A stretch of DNA of 64,000 nt from Okapia johnstoni (GCA_024291935.2 JAGTYA010000026.1:3211501-3275500); one strand, 5' to 3'; positions 36,355 to 48,906 are shown, numbered from the stretch's first letter. Notes: generated by a model not told the origin, from the letters alone. Numbers and translations: made by a program.

Positions 36355-39117
36355 GGGTGGCTGCTCCTTACCGTCACAGACTCCTTGTTATAAATAGAGA
36401 TGGGCTTGCACTGAGATGTTTGGATGGTGAGCGCCAACCCCGTTCCACGGGCTGGTCTCCTGGGGACCCAGAGAAGCGTGTGTGTCCGTGGCGTGGCTGA
36501 GCCGAGGCCTTCCAGCCCCGGCTCTCTGTGTGGGCTCCTTTGGGCTGTTTCTGTCAAAGAGGGGACCGGGGAGGGATCCTTCGGAGGTGGAGAGGAACGC
36601 GTGCGCAGCCTGCCTCCTGCGTGCAGGCAACCTCGTCTCGCCCGGCCCAGGAGCTGCCCGGCCCGCGCAGGCGCCGTGCTCCAGCAGGCAGGCGCCCCTG
36701 CACTCTAGACACATACCTCCCGCGGCCTCCCTGCGCGCCCGGTGGCCCCTGGCCCGGCACGAGGCCCTCCTCCGTCTGTGGCCTCTCGAGGGCACGCGGT
36801 GCTCACGTGCTCCTTTCTTTCCTGGATGTGGCTCGCAGCGAGATGCCCACAGACGCGCATACCCGGTGCCCTTTCTGGAAGGCGGAGAAGCATCTCCCCT
36901 CTTCCGTGGATCCTTTCCTGCCCCTGCGACGTGCACCCGTGCTTCTCTGGCCCGTGAGGCTCTTGGCAGTGATGGGTTGTTCTGAATGGGATCGTGCCCA
37001 GCTTTGCTTAGCTTTCCTTCTTACTGCAAGTCTATTAGCATAATCCCAAAGTGGCCAAACAGATGTCACATGGAGTTAGTCGAAGCACAAAGTCACGATT
37101 CCAGGGCGGAGGGAGGCCCGGCTGCCCGTGTGCGGCTCCAGGGCCAGCGTGTCCCTGGGTGGAAGCAGCTGTCAGCCAGGAGCAGCTGTCCAGGAGCGTG
37201 GGAAGGGGCTTCTCTGCCTTTCAGCCTTCTTTAAATTGAAAGGTGTGTTGAATTCTGCAGACCTCGAAGCAGGTGAGCATCCACTCCGACACGCAGGATG
37301 GCACAAGGTCCGTGGTGGGCATGGCAGCTGCTGGATGCTGGGGGGGGGAGCCCAGCCCCCTCCAGCTCTGAGCCCCGTCAAGGGCAAGCATCACTGCTGA
37401 GACAGCCCTTTAGTCCTCTGAGGCCAGGGAAGACGGTACTGAGGGGCCTTCCCCCTTTTCCTCTGAGTGTCCAGGAATCCCACCAGCTTGTCTTAATAGT
37501 ACAACAGGTTTTCAGAAAACCCAGTGGGCGTGGCACACAGACAGGACCCAGGGTGAGGGTACAAAGCAGAGAGACGAAGGAAGGACAGAGCAGGGAGGTC
37601 TCGTGGGCGGCAGTCTGGCCTCGGGCAAGGCTTTCTTGGGCCTTGCACCCTTCATTCCCCCAGACCCCCTTCCTTGTGACAATACCTCTGATTTCCACAG
37701 GAGGTCGCCACCGGCATCCAAGTCACAGAACCAGTCAGGAGTCAGCACGTCCTCCCACGTATGGAAGAATGTCAAGTTTTTGGCTTTTATTATGATTTCA
37801 GAACTAGCCTAGCCCATCTCTAATTATAAAAACGATTTTTTTTTCCTTTTTTTCTTTATGCTCACAATCAAGTGTCTGATTAGGTCTGGAACAGCTCTAG
37901 AATGAACACGTAAAATTTAGCAATTTAAAATCTTTCTTTACTGCAAGTTTAAATAGTTGTACAGATAGTTTATAAGCACAATATTTTAAGGGAAAAAAAA
38001 AGTGGCTGGTCTACTAGGCAGCCTTTGTGCCACTTCAGTGCTAGAAAGTTAAAGAAAAACAAACTTTTGTGATTTAATACTACTATTTCTGTGGAATAAC
38101 TATAAAAGTATGACCTTTTTAAATCAACCTTATTGGATGCATCTCAACCAGCAGAGCTGTGTTATATTTTCTATCTTTGCTAGAACTTCGTCATCAAAGG
38201 ACAATTATTTCTTCAGAAGTGGTTGTAATTCACAATGCAGCAGTTTTCTGCAAAAACAAACACACTCACCACACACACAGTTTTTCCAGCCCCATGTCCC
38301 TGAATTGGAAATTGAATTTTGGACCTTCTGTTCCAAAACCTACTGCAGGTCAATCTTGGTATTTGAATGAAATCAATTTAATATTAAGGCGTTTTACATC
38401 CATGTACTTTCAATTTTCCCATCATGAGATGAATATAACCCCAGAGAAGTTTCAAGCCAAGATACTACGGGTGGCCCACTAAGGCTGCCGACAGTTCGGA
38501 AAGTGTAAGATGGTGATTCGGCCCTTATCTGTCTTCCATCTGGCGATGTTGCGAAGCCCAGTAAGCACAGCACCCCACCACGGCTCGTCTCTCCTTTGCC
38601 TACTGCCGGTCTCACCTCTCTGCTCAGTGCCAGGCAACACGCTAGACAGGATGGGAGTGGAAGGAGCCTCAGGTCAGACGGTAACCAACAGCAACGTGGG
38701 GCGTTAGGGTTACTGGGCCTGGGGAGCCAGGAGGGGAGGCTTGGCTGCTACTCCCTTTCTGAGAGATTCCAAGTCACATGCAACTGACCAGAAGCAAGCA
38801 AAGCTGACAGCATTGGTGGTTCACACTGTCTTCCTCTAGAGAAGTAACAGGATCCATCAGAACCTGCACTGACCAACATAAACACGTTGCCAAGATGAAT
38901 CAGTCTCTAGCTCTCTCCACTGGTTTTGCTACAGAAAGCAATAGTTCCTCATTTGACCCACCTCCCACTGTTCCCCCCCTTGAGACACATCAGGACCAGG
39001 CCCTACCCCACACCCCTCTTCAACGGTGAAACAGATGTTAAACTGCTCATATAAAGATTATGTTAATACTTATTCCAGGTTTTAAAAAGATCCACTTTTG
39101 TTATATACTGTAATTTA

Positions 39118-39123
39118 AATAAA
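39118..39123 (+). terminator. Possible proximal poly(A) signal of SHANK2
   Basis: AATAAA in AT-rich 3'UTR context, followed by tttctgtaatattgtgtat as a possible GU-rich element. Confidence 0.4.
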
Positions 39124-39329
39124 TTGCATTTACATGCCTAGTTTCTGTAATATTGTGTATACAAAACCAAAATTGCTCAAGATGTAAATTATGTATACCT
39201 GCCAAGATACCCGCTCCAGGGTGTCTGTGCACATTTTAAGTTAATCCATAATATAAACATGACTCAGTGTGACTGCTGATTTGCTGAACTTTACATATCA
39301 CAAAGAGAATCATTTGTGATACTTCAGTT

Positions 39330-39335
39330 AATAAA
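39330..39335 (+). terminator. Possible poly(A) signal of SHANK2
   Basis: AATAAA followed by tggtgatttttttt, a U-rich downstream sequence. Confidence 0.4.
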
Positions 39336-39648
39336 ATGGTGATTTTTTTTTCCTGAGTTATTTAACAAGCAAGCATCACCCAGGGTGATCGGGCAATGAC
39401 TTTTTGTGTGTGGACCACAAATATTGTTTTTCCCCATTAACAGAATTTTTGTTTTTTTAGAAACTAATATGTTTCACACTATAGTTTGTGTAACACGTGT
39501 TCACATCATCTATGTTCCTGTTACTTTTGTGCTTTTATTCTTTTTAGACCTTATTAAAAACATAAAGAGAAAAACAAGCTCCTGTAATTTGCACTTTCTC
39601 CCAATTCTTAAAATCTCTTGTATGGCAACCAAAATTACTGTAAAAAAA

Positions 39649-39654
39649 AATAAA
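39649..39654 (+). terminator. SHANK2: Main SHANK2 poly(A) signal
   Basis: AATAAA with a GU-rich element, ggttgtggttctg, about 20-35 bases downstream, so cleavage is expected near 39668. Preceded by a conserved-looking AT-rich tract. Confidence 0.75.
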
Positions 39655-39670
39655 TATACTATTGCACTAA

Positions 39671-42600
39671 GGTTGTGGTTCTGATTGCAAACAGTGAGAA
39701 CTTTCTGAATTAAAAAGTTGCCAAGCTTACAGTCCAGCCACTTGACCTCTGTGAAACTGACCAGATACTATCTGCCCAGAGAGTGAAATGCTTTCAGTGA
39801 GCTACTCTGCCTTGGTTCCATCTCCTGCAAGTTTTCTCAGTGTACAGGTAGAAACGAGCATTATTTTAGAACTGTGAGGACAGCACCACGGACGTCTGTG
39901 AGGGCGCTGAGGCCAGGCTCTCCTCTGGGACGGAAGCAGAAGGGCATGGCGGGTGAGCCAGGTGCAGACCGTGCTCCTCAGAGCGCAGGATCCCGCACAC
40001 CCACATCTGGCTGTCTCCTTGCTGCCAGGCACACAGACTGGGCAGCCTCTCTGGCTAACGCAGAGCCAGCCATGTTTTCATGAACAAGTGTGCACTAAGG
40101 CTTGGGGCAAGAGAATGTGTCTTCTGGCAAAGAACTGAGCCAAGAAGACATGGGCTATTCATTCCACCGTAGGGAAGTGTATTTTAAACTTAAATATTGA
40201 ACCTCTTCTTGGGCCTCATCAGTGAAAACTCACGGTCTTTAGTTCCGGAGCAGTTTCTTCTACTTTGGCACATTCTCCCCTTGAACAGCAGCCAGTTGCT
40301 ATGTTCATGACAAATTCTCAGCCTCACATCTTCTGTAGTTTACGCTCCCAGAGGTCCACCTGCTACTCCATCCAAAGGTTCCTTCCAGATCTTCACCGCC
40401 CCCAGCCCCACTGTCCAATGGCTTCTTCCAGATAAATGTATCTGTCTGTCTTGTTAAGGAAAAAATAGATACTGGAAGACTTCTTCCATTTACTTGTACT
40501 TTACCTGAGGCATTTTAATACCCAGTACACTGGGACGTCTCGTGTGTTTGTAGTGATCCGTGTACACACGCAACAAGGTGTCAGTCCACAGCAGCTAGGG
40601 GTCCAGGCAGCCGCGTGCAGATGGGCCTCCCTGCTTTGTGGGCAAGTGGGGACTGCAGACCGGGTTTCTCCAACTTCAGCAGATCCATCACTTCCAGTTT
40701 AATCCACGCTGTGCCAGCGCTTTTGTTCCTTTACTGTTCCTGTAACATGTTTCTGCAGCTCAGTCTTGACCGTGTTATGTTTAAAATCACAACAATCACT
40801 GTCCATTGCTTCTCCTCTGCAACTCTTTGTTTATAGCAATTCTGAAATTTTACTACGAGCCTTCAAATAAATACAGAAACAGAAAAGAGGAAAACGAGCA
40901 AAGTGTGTGCCTTGGGTGTTTCGAACCTGATCTGCATAAAACCATATTGTATTCAAATACTGTATATTTAATGAGGGTAAACACACCTTCAATGTATTAA
41001 CGTAGCCGATAAAATAGCTACAGTGCCTTGGTTCCTGAACTGAGAAGCCCCTGTCGATGCACAACGAGAAGCGAAGAAAGGACTCACGAAGTGAAATGTT
41101 GAGAAGACCTGGACTTGATTCGGAGCCTTTCTCACCAGAAGACTGCGGGATATGCGCAGGCATTTAAGTTAAAAATAAACAGAAATTGAAACAAGACTGT
41201 GTTATCATTAATTTTCCATTAAAAGTGCTCTCTGCGATACTACTCTCAGTACATTCACTTAGTTAAAAATACAAAACGTGGCTGAGAATCTGCCAGGAAA
41301 AGACCACGACCTCTTTCAGGCCTGCTTCCCTGTGTTGCGCCACCCCCTGGTGGTACTTGTTGGAAATGCTTATCCAGTCCCCACCTAGCCAGCATCTCCA
41401 CATTTTGTTAAAAATAAAAATGCTTGTTTTTAATGATTGAAGCCACTCATCACAGAACTACTTCCATTTTTGTAAGCTACAGGCATGGCAACACACAGTC
41501 TGTTTTTTTAAAAGTGTGAGACGTCATCAGACTAGTCTCAAGGCCGTGGTCTCCACTTACTCCGTTAAAACAAGCTCCCCTGCACAGCCTCGGTCATCTT
41601 GGAAGATGGGTCTGAGGCGTAGAAAGCGTGTCAGGAACTGCCGCCCTGCCTGGGACTAGACTAATCCCAGCAAGACTGGAAGTCTGCGGGGCGCTTCCAC
41701 CAGGTCACAGCGGCAGCAGCCCCATCTTCAGGGACCCTCGGCAAGCAGGCCGGACCCTCCCAGAGGCAAGGCAGATGCAGCGTGCTGCGTCCACAGCACA
41801 TCTCTGGGTTCTTCTGCCACATGTCTGGGCTTTTTCACCTGATAAGATCATCAGCTGTGCTACTATTACCAGGCCAAGGGCCACCAGATATGCAAATTTC
41901 TCATTTCAACCCACAGATGTAGCCCACATCTGAGAATCTCAAGGGAGTGGCTGGGGAGTGATGGCCAGGTTTCTTAGGTGGCGATACTGCACACAGCACT
42001 GCGGCCTCTGCTCGAGGTGTGTAGGAGTCCAAGAACCAAGGGGGCGAGCCAGTGACCATGGCTGCTGGGCAGGGGAGGCAGGCAGGCCAGCCGGCCCTAG
42101 TGGGCCCTATGTGAGGTGGACCCCAGGAAACGGCCAGGTGAGCAAGACAGAGCGGAGGACATCTAAACCTTCGCCTGCACCTAGAGGTCTGCAACCTGTC
42201 CGACGCCCCGACACCTCAAGTCCTCCCGCCACTGCCCACTCAGAGTTTCCGTGCCAAGGGCCTTAAATAGAATTAAATATGTTCTTCAACCCCAGAACTC
42301 AAGAGAGCAGGAGGGGAACACAGTCCTGGAAGCTCCGGGAAAGAGACCACAGTACAAGGCAGAAATCAGTGATTCCCAGGCACAGTCCTGAGAGGTAGTG
42401 TAGCACAGGCGCCTGGAATCAACAGTCAATCTCTCTGTGCCAAGCACCACTCAGAGTGCTGCATGGACCAAGTGTCTCATGGCGCTGAGACAGGAACCAA
42501 CAGCCCCATTCCACAAATGAGGAGACCAAGTCTCACCAAGGTCCACAGCAAGCACAGGAGGTGCAGTAGAGCTTCCTCAGCCAAGCCAGTTGTAGGAAAG

Positions 42601-44180
42601 AACCCAAGAAGCACTGCTGGTGCCAGGAGCCACCCCTGACAAGAACACATCACTGTGCCCCCCTCCAAACGCCTCTATGCAGGGCCAGAGGCCCAGGGGG
42701 CTGGGCAAAGTGGGGCTCCTCCCAGCTGAATTGCTTGGGGTCATGACAAAGGGACATTTAACTCAAAGGGAATCTGGCTCCCTCATTCCCTCGGCTAGAA
42801 TCAGGGAAGCCTGGACCTCAGGATCCCAGGTTTTCACAAAGACCTGATATTCATAAAATGACCCCTGGCTTAGAGATGGGCAACACCTGGTTTAACTCAC
42901 ACCAGAATCGCACCAGGTGAGTATGGAAAAGCTGGTTATCTCCTTTACCCAGCAGGAAACAGAAGCCCAGAGAAAGCAGAGGCACGTCCCGTGGAGTCCA
43001 GCAGCTGGAGACTGAGTCCTACCCAGGGAGTGGCCTGGCCATCCTCCCATGAATCTCTCCGGCCCCCAGCCTGAGCTACCACAGCTCTTCCCAGCGCTCT
43101 CCTCGGCGGCCCAAGTCAGTCCACGCCACCTTCTGCAGCTGCACGTTCCTGGCTGATCAGCATCTGACCCCCACCCAGTGTGTCTTCTTCCCCCCCTTGC
43201 AGCCTCTTTCTGCAGTAAGAACTGGGGCAGCCCCTTCCTCCCCCATCACAACCTCCTAACTGGCAGAGAGGAAAGCCAGCTGAATGAAAGATGAGATAAG
43301 GAGTCATTAATCTGCAGAATAAGTTTGAAAAGGAGTCTAACAGGCCCCACAGCTTTGAAGCTTCACATGAAACCAAAGGCAGGGAGCAGCAGCTGCCTCC
43401 CCCTGGCCTTGGCGCCTGCCATCTGGGCAAGCTAAAAATAAAGACTCCATTTTCCAGTGAGAGTTTACATATGTGACTACAAAGGCCCTGATAAAGACAT
43501 CAAGGCCTTGGGGAAAACCGCCCGGCCTGAAACCTTTAGCACCCCACCAGCGCACCAGGAAAGCCTCCCTCTCCCAACAGGCACCAGTGACCGGCTTTTT
43601 CTGGCAGCAACCAGGAGAATGGAGCATAGAGAGCATGGCTCTTCGTGGTGGGAGAGGAGGAGGCCTTAAAGGGAGAAGACAGGATCTAGCACAGAGTGCG
43701 GGCCACGGTGTACTCACCAAGGCCACAAGGAAACGGCCACACCCACCCCAACTCTGCCTACAGCCGCCCGAGTGACCGGACCCTGCCCATCTCTCCCAGC
43801 TGTTCCTTCTTGCTCACGTTGCTCCCGGCCACAGTCCAACCTTAGGGCCTCCTCCGTACCCGCTGAACCTGGAAGGTGTTCTTCCCCTATCTTTGCACAG
43901 CCCGGACCACCAGGTTGAGAGTAGAATCACCCTTATCACACGGTCCCCCCTCCCCGTTTTCTTTGGTAACACTTCAGACTGCCTCAGGTGGGCTTATTAA
44001 CCACTTGTTGCCGATCTGCAGCCCCTCCCACGAGGAGGACAGGAGCTTTGCCTATCTCAAGCGCTGCTGTTGCCCGCGCAAACGCAGCGTCTACAGAGGC
44101 GGCCCCTCCTTCTTCCTGAGTCTCAGGGCCCACCACAAAGGCAGCCACCCTGCATGCCAGAGAAGCTGCCGGCTGGTCCT
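39671..44180. other. Intergenic region, repeat-poor
   Basis: 4.5 kb with no SINE or LINE recognised and no gene seen. AATAAA motifs at about 40866 and 41174 could be distal SHANK2 ends. A CTCF-like site lies at 41337-41355. Confidence 0.55.
41337..41355 (-). promoter_or_regulatory. CTCF-like binding site
   Basis: The minus strand reads taccaccagggggtggcgc, which fits the CCACNAGGGGGCGC-type CTCF core with one deviation. It lies in the intergenic interval between the SHANK2 and CTTN 3' ends. Confidence 0.55.
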
Positions 44181-44220
44181 CAGTTCAGTTGCTCAGTCGT
44201 GTCGGACTCTTTGCGACCCC
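44181..44220 (-). mobile_element. Bov-A2/ART2-type SINE fragment
   Basis: Only the end of the element in reverse orientation: cagttcagttgctcagtcgt followed by gtcggactctttgcgacccc. Confidence 0.85.
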
Positions 44221-45475
44221 TCAAGGACCTGAGAAAGACGGAGACTTCCCCCAGAGCCTCTAGGGACTCCTCAGCCCTGCCTCCCCAACCCACGCCCTTC
44301 TTGTCCCCTGGTTTGGAAAAGTCCTTGGAAGCCTCCCCTCGGCCCATCCACCTATCTGTGGCTCCTGGCATAACCGCCTGCGGCCCTGCCACCTCCAGGA
44401 AAGCAGGCACCTCGTCCGTCCAGAGCTTCGCACCTGTCATGGAGGAGGACTTCCCTCAGTTCCCAGCGTCCGGAAGAAGGCACCCGTCCTGCCGTCCGTC
44501 CGCTTGCAGAGAGGCGGACCACAGAGGCGGCGGCGGGCGGGGAGCGAGGCCTGCGCCCTCTCTGTGCGGCCCCAGGCAGCCCTGGGAGCTGCTGCCCGCC
44601 TCTGCGTGGAAAGGGTTGGAAAACGTGGCGAAGAGGGCCCTCGGGGGCCAGGCCGGGCGTCGAGGGACCTCGCAAGCCATCTTGGCAGCGGCCCGCACCC
44701 CTGCCGCCTGGGGCTTGGCCGGCGTCGAAGCCGCCTCCAGCCAGGGACGCCTGTGGCCACGGCCCTGGGCCTCAGCGGCGCCAGCCGAACTGCAGCCTGG
44801 ACGCCGGGGCAGCGCGCAGAGAACTCTGGGCCCTCGGGCCACGTGCCCCACAGGAACCAATCACGACAGGCAAAGGGGCCACGTGGCCCATGTGGACCAA
44901 TCAAGATGGTTTTTTGAAAAAAAACCGCGGGGACATGTGCTCTGCTTGGACCAATCAACGTTGGCAAAGCGACTGCTGGTCATGTGCCCATAGGGACCAA
45001 TCAAGACTGGAAAAGAAGCGTGGCTTCATGAATAGCCCAACCGAAGCAGGCAGGGCAACTTCTGACCAATCCGGAGCCCAGGAGGCGGGCTGTGGGCAAG
45101 GCGGCCCCGCCCACGAGGACCCTGGCACCGGCCGTTGTAGACATTACGTCTGCCGCGGGGCCTAGGGGCCAGCCCTGGAGGAAGCGGGGAGACCGCTGCA
45201 GAAACCCGGAGCTCACCCCGTCTGCCTTTCCTCGGAGAGGCCCATGTCCGCCCTGACCTGTCCCCACACCTACTCTGAGCTGCCGGGCCGGGGAGGCAGC
45301 TTTGTCTTGAAGCCCAGGCACCCTTGGGACCCCGCTGCTTGTCCATCAGGAGCCCACTGCTGAGGGTCATTGTCTTAATAGACTTAATGTTTGGAGTGTC
45401 AGGGCCTCACCACCATAGTGCGTGCATGCGGGAAAAGAATTACCGCATCTAGGCGCTAGGCACACTGCGAAGCCT
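44221..45475. promoter_or_regulatory. CpG-rich promoter-like segment between SHANK2 and CTTN
   Basis: CpG-rich from about 44450 to 45350. It holds the tandem E-box/CCAAT array at 44840-45070, then GC-box-like sequence (gcggccccgcccacg at about 45100-45114) and a CRE-like attacgtct at about 45145. No TATA box seen. CCAAT boxes are all in the plus orientation, so a start site near 45120-45190 on the plus strand is most likely. No coding exon recognised nearby. Confidence 0.5.
44840..45070 (+). repeat. Tandem E-box/CCAAT modules
   Basis: Five CCAAT boxes (44857, 44897, 44951, 44997, 45066) are spaced 40-69 bases apart. The first four are each preceded by CACGTG or CATGTG E-boxes (44840, 44880 with 44889, 44934, 44981). 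Units share the pattern of E-box, then ggaccaatcaaga, then caaag. This is a degenerate tandem repeat of about 45-55 bp. Confidence 0.85.
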
Positions 45476-45477
45476 GT

Positions 45478-45567
45478 GGGATGACAACTCCCTGACCAGG
45501 GACGGAACCTGGGCCACAGCAGCAAAGCCCAGAATCCCAACCACTACGGCACCAGGGAACTCCCTGG
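45478..45567 (-). mobile_element. CHR/Bov-tA-type tRNA-derived SINE fragment
   Basis: Reverse orientation: aactccctgaccagggacgg, then ccaaccactacggcaccagg and gaactccctgg, the complement of the gggaattccctggtggtcca-type head. Confidence 0.75.
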
Positions 45568-46116
45568 CCTTCCCGCTCTTAACACTCACTCCCTTACCTT
45601 CTTTCTGATCATGACGAGATGCTCTCGCCCTGTACCACTTCCCTTTACCGCAAGCCTTTGTAATAGGGTTGCAGTGTCCCAGCTCTTAGTCATGATGGTG
45701 GTGCAGTATCCTTCCTGAAGAATACTTACCCCCACCCCTCCAGCTGTGCAGCAGGGTACAGTGTGGCTGCGTGGCCCTGAGTGCATGCCCCACTCTCCCA
45801 GGGGGCACTGTGATGCCACTGAGGACAGCCCATCTGGCCATGCCTAATGCCCAGGAGGGCACCCCCATCCTCGTGAGTCGAGGGGCTGATGGTTTTATCC
45901 TGGGCGCCCCTCCAACCACCTTCACTGTCCAGGATGGGACCTCCTCATCTGAGAACCAGCTGTCCCATTCCCACCTGCACCAACCACTAGTCACTGAACA
46001 AAGCAACCTCTGGGCTTCTCAGTGTTTCCATCTGAAATATGGGCTGACAATCCCTGCAGCCCAAGGAACACTGTGGGGGCAGATGAGGTCCTGCATGGGA
46101 AATTATTTGGCAACGC
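45568..46116. other. Intergenic, no gene recognised
   Basis: Contains a short plus-strand open frame (45771-46226) with a protein-like opening that merges into the SINE at 46117. No known family is recognised. Confidence 0.4.
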
Positions 46117-46320
46117 AAAGTGAAAGTGAAGTCGCTCAGTCACATCCGACTCTTTGCCACCCCATGGACTGTAGCCTACCAGGCTTCTCCGTCCATGGGA
46201 TTTTCCAGGCAAGAGTACCGGAGTGAGTTGCCATTTCCTTCCCCAGGGGATCTTCCCGATCAAGGGATCAAACCCAGGTCTCCTGCATTGCAGGCAGACG
46301 CTTTACCTCTGAGCCACCAA
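46117..46320 (-). mobile_element. Bov-A2/ART2-type SINE
   Basis: Reverse orientation: aaagtgaaagtgaagtcgct, then gacttttccaggc-like middle and caaacccaggtctcctgcat, to ctctgagccacca. Confidence 0.92.
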
Positions 46321-46394
46321 CACAAAGAATGTATTTAAACAAACACAGGCTGAATTATCTTTTTAATCAGGAAGTTAAAAAATACATGTGGTAC

Positions 46395-46690
46395 AAAACC
46401 CAAAAAGGGTGGGGGAAGGAGAGGGAAGAATGAATTGAGAAATAGCATTGACATATACACTGTCATGTGTAAAATACAATAGCTGGGCAAAGCTGGTATA
46501 TAACACAGGGAGCCCAGTCTGGCACTCTAAGATGACCTAGAGGGGTGAGATGGGAGGGGGGGAGAGAGGCTCAAGAGGGAGGGTACATATATATGTATGA
46601 CTGATTCATACTGTTGTGCAGCAGAAACCAATGCAACATTGTACAGCAATTATCCTCTAATTAAAAAACAACAAAAACTCAGAAAGGATC
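46395..46690 (+). mobile_element. L1 LINE 3' end, sense
   Basis: Ends with gtgcagcagaaaccaatgca, then acattgtacagcaattatcc and an A-rich tail, the typical artiodactyl L1 3' end. Truncated 5'. Confidence 0.75.
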
Positions 46691-47430
46691 AGGAAAAAGC
46701 CCTGCTCCCCTGGGCTCCCCAGATCCCAGACCCCACCCTGAAACCCATTAAGGATTCCCTGGGATTCATTCCTGGCCTGGTGCATATGTCCGCAAGCATA
46801 TGCATATGAATCATTTTAAAAACACGAATATAGCTCACTCTACACACTGCTGGGTAATAGTCTTGCTCTTTTTAAAATTACTATGAAATATGTTGGGCAC
46901 AGCAAAAGGATGGGGGAAAACGAGCACCAAGGTTGCCACCCGAATGAAGACACCAAACACTACCCGTGCCTCCAAGCCCTGTGGACCCCTCCTCCTGAGT
47001 CCACTTCTTTTCTCCCACCCAGAGGAAACCACTACCCTGGAACTTGGTGTTTATCATTTCCACGCATGTTTTTATGTTGATTGCTTGTGTATGTGTCCAT
47101 AAACAACAGGTAGTGTCACTGCACATGTTAAAGCCTATGTAAATGGTCCCTAATTCAGGCATGATAAACCTGCCATCTTATACAGAGAATGGTGCCCAGA
47201 ACTCGTTCACTACCCATTTAAGTGTCCACTACCTCTGTCATCCATAGTATGCTGATTCTTGGTGTTTGTGAACTCTGCAGCTGGCTTATTTTTTTCAATA
47301 TGACTCTTGAGATTCATCAAAGACAACAGATGTACTGCTAAATCATTCATGTTCAGAGTTGAATATTATTTCATTGTGTGAATATACAAAAACTGTATCC
47401 ATTCATTTGTTGATCCATCTTTATTTCCCT
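46691..47430. other. Intergenic, old repeat-like sequence
   Basis: AT-rich with an antisense L1-like stretch near 47280-47420 (ttgaatattatttcattgtg). No gene seen. Confidence 0.4.
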
Positions 47431-47434
47431 TTTA

Positions 47435-48060
47435 TTTTTTGGCTATAAAAACAGTGCTTTCAACATTATGTTCAATGAGAGAAGCCAGTTATAAATCACC
47501 ACGTTTTATGATTCCATTTACATAAAATGTCCAGAACAGGCAGATCCATGGAGACAGAAAGCAGATTAAGAGCTGCCCAGGAATCGGGGAGAGGAATGGG
47601 GCACGACTGATAATGGTATGGGGTTTCTTTGGGGGTGATGAAAATGTTCTAGAATTATACAGTGGTGATATTTCCATAACCCTGTAAATACACTAAAATC
47701 TATAGAACTGTATACTTTTAACTAGGTGAATTATATAGTAGGCAAATTATAGCTCAATAAATCAGTTTTTTAAGGGGAAAAATGCTTCTCTAAATGTAAC
47801 GTGGGAATCCCAGAGTTGACCTAGGAACAGAAAAAGGATGTTTATGGGAGAATTTATGAAATCCAAATAAATCTGTCATTTAGGTAATAGCATGGCAGGA
47901 ATGCAAATTTCCCAGCTTTAATAAATGGACCTTGGCTAAGAGGTTAATTTTAGGGGAACTTGGTAGACAGTACACAGGAATTCTCCATTTGTATTTACAA
48001 CCTTTCTGCAAGTCTAAAATGATTTGAAAATGTTATATTTATTTTAAAAATGTAAAAGGC
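47435..48060 (+). mobile_element. Old L1-type LINE 3' ends, sense
   Basis: ttcaatgagagaagccagtt through ggtgatgaaaatgttctaga and ttatagctcaataaatcag resembles an L1M-type 3' end. A second one ends near 48050. Both diverged. Confidence 0.5.
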
Positions 48061-48500
48061 AGTGCCACTGGAAACAGCCACATGCATCTGTGTGTGAGTG
48101 TCCCAGGAGCACTCCCCACGGGCGTGGTTCCCCCGCCCCAGCCTCCACAGAACCACGATGCCCTTAGGATGCTGTCGGGTCCCCTACACAGACGTTCCAC
48201 ACCACGTCTGACAGCCGCTGTGCAGGGAAACCTAGGTCGTCTCCTTAACGCACATGTGTAAGCACATCCACATTAAATCCACAGAAAGAGAACTGTGGCG
48301 TTGACAGGCATCTTATACATTTTGATTAATAGTTGAAGAGCCCAAACACCAGACCCTCCTGGATGGCATCAGGGCACACCCGTCAGCCCGGCAGCAGTCT
48401 CCATGAGGGAGGCCAGGCCCCCTCTTCGGTGGATTCAAATGAGAAATTCAAACATAAGTAACATACATGCCTTGTAAGTTAATGCCAAAATTTAAAGAAA
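48061..48500. other. Intergenic, no feature seen
   Basis: Unique-looking sequence with no gene or repeat recognised. Confidence 0.4.
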
Positions 48501-48659
48501 GCTGCAGTCAACACTGATTATCTTGCAGGAGGAAGAATTAGAAGTTTGGGATTAACATATACACACTACTATATATAAAATAGCTAGCCAACAAGGACCT
48601 ACTGTATGGGAGCCGTATTCAATATCTTGTAATAACTTACAATAGAAAAGAATCTAAGA

Positions 48660-48905
48660 AAGAATATATATATGTATATATTTAATATATATGTATGTAT
48701 AGATATAGGTATATTTATGTATATATTTAATATGTATGTATATAAACATATAAGTATATACATATTATACATGTGTATATACAACATATATGTACATTAT
48801 ATATGTATATATAATGTATATATATGTTATATATGTGTATATGTGACACATACATATAACATATATATATTGTATGTGTATATATAACATATGTATATAT
48901 AATAT
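48660..48905. repeat. TA/TATG-rich microsatellite
   Basis: About 245 bases of tatata, tatgta and acatat units, largely self-complementary and able to form cruciforms or hairpins. Confidence 0.9.
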
Positions 48906-48906
48906 A

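Larger units (their letters stand above)
1..39670 (+). other. SHANK2: SHANK2 gene, 3' part (5' end outside window)
   Basis: SHANK2 is a multidomain scaffold of the excitatory postsynaptic density (ankyrin repeats, SH3, PDZ, long proline-rich region, SAM). It links receptor complexes to Homer, cortactin and actin. Only the end of the PDZ domain onward lies here. The first exon seen begins in phase 0 in the middle of the PDZ fold, and no exon for the earlier PDZ strands could be found in 1-13746, so this stretch is taken as one intron. Seven exons plus two further microexons were placed by splice sites, phase continuity and the known protein sequence of the family. The gene faces CTTN tail to tail. 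Confidence 0.93.
36355..39670 (+). other. SHANK2: SHANK2 3' untranslated region
   Basis: About 3.3 kb from the stop to the poly(A) signal at 39649-39654. No SINE or LINE is visible. The second half (after about 37780) is AT-rich, with poly(T) and poly(A) runs. The length agrees with the long 3'UTR of mammalian SHANK2. Alternative ends are possible at the signals 39118-39123 and 39330-39335. Confidence 0.8.

Noticed and set aside
44070..44993. 307-codon plus-strand open frame in the CpG-rich segment
   Set aside because: It includes a SINE fragment and runs through the CCAAT repeat array. No domain is present, and GC-rich composition explains the length.
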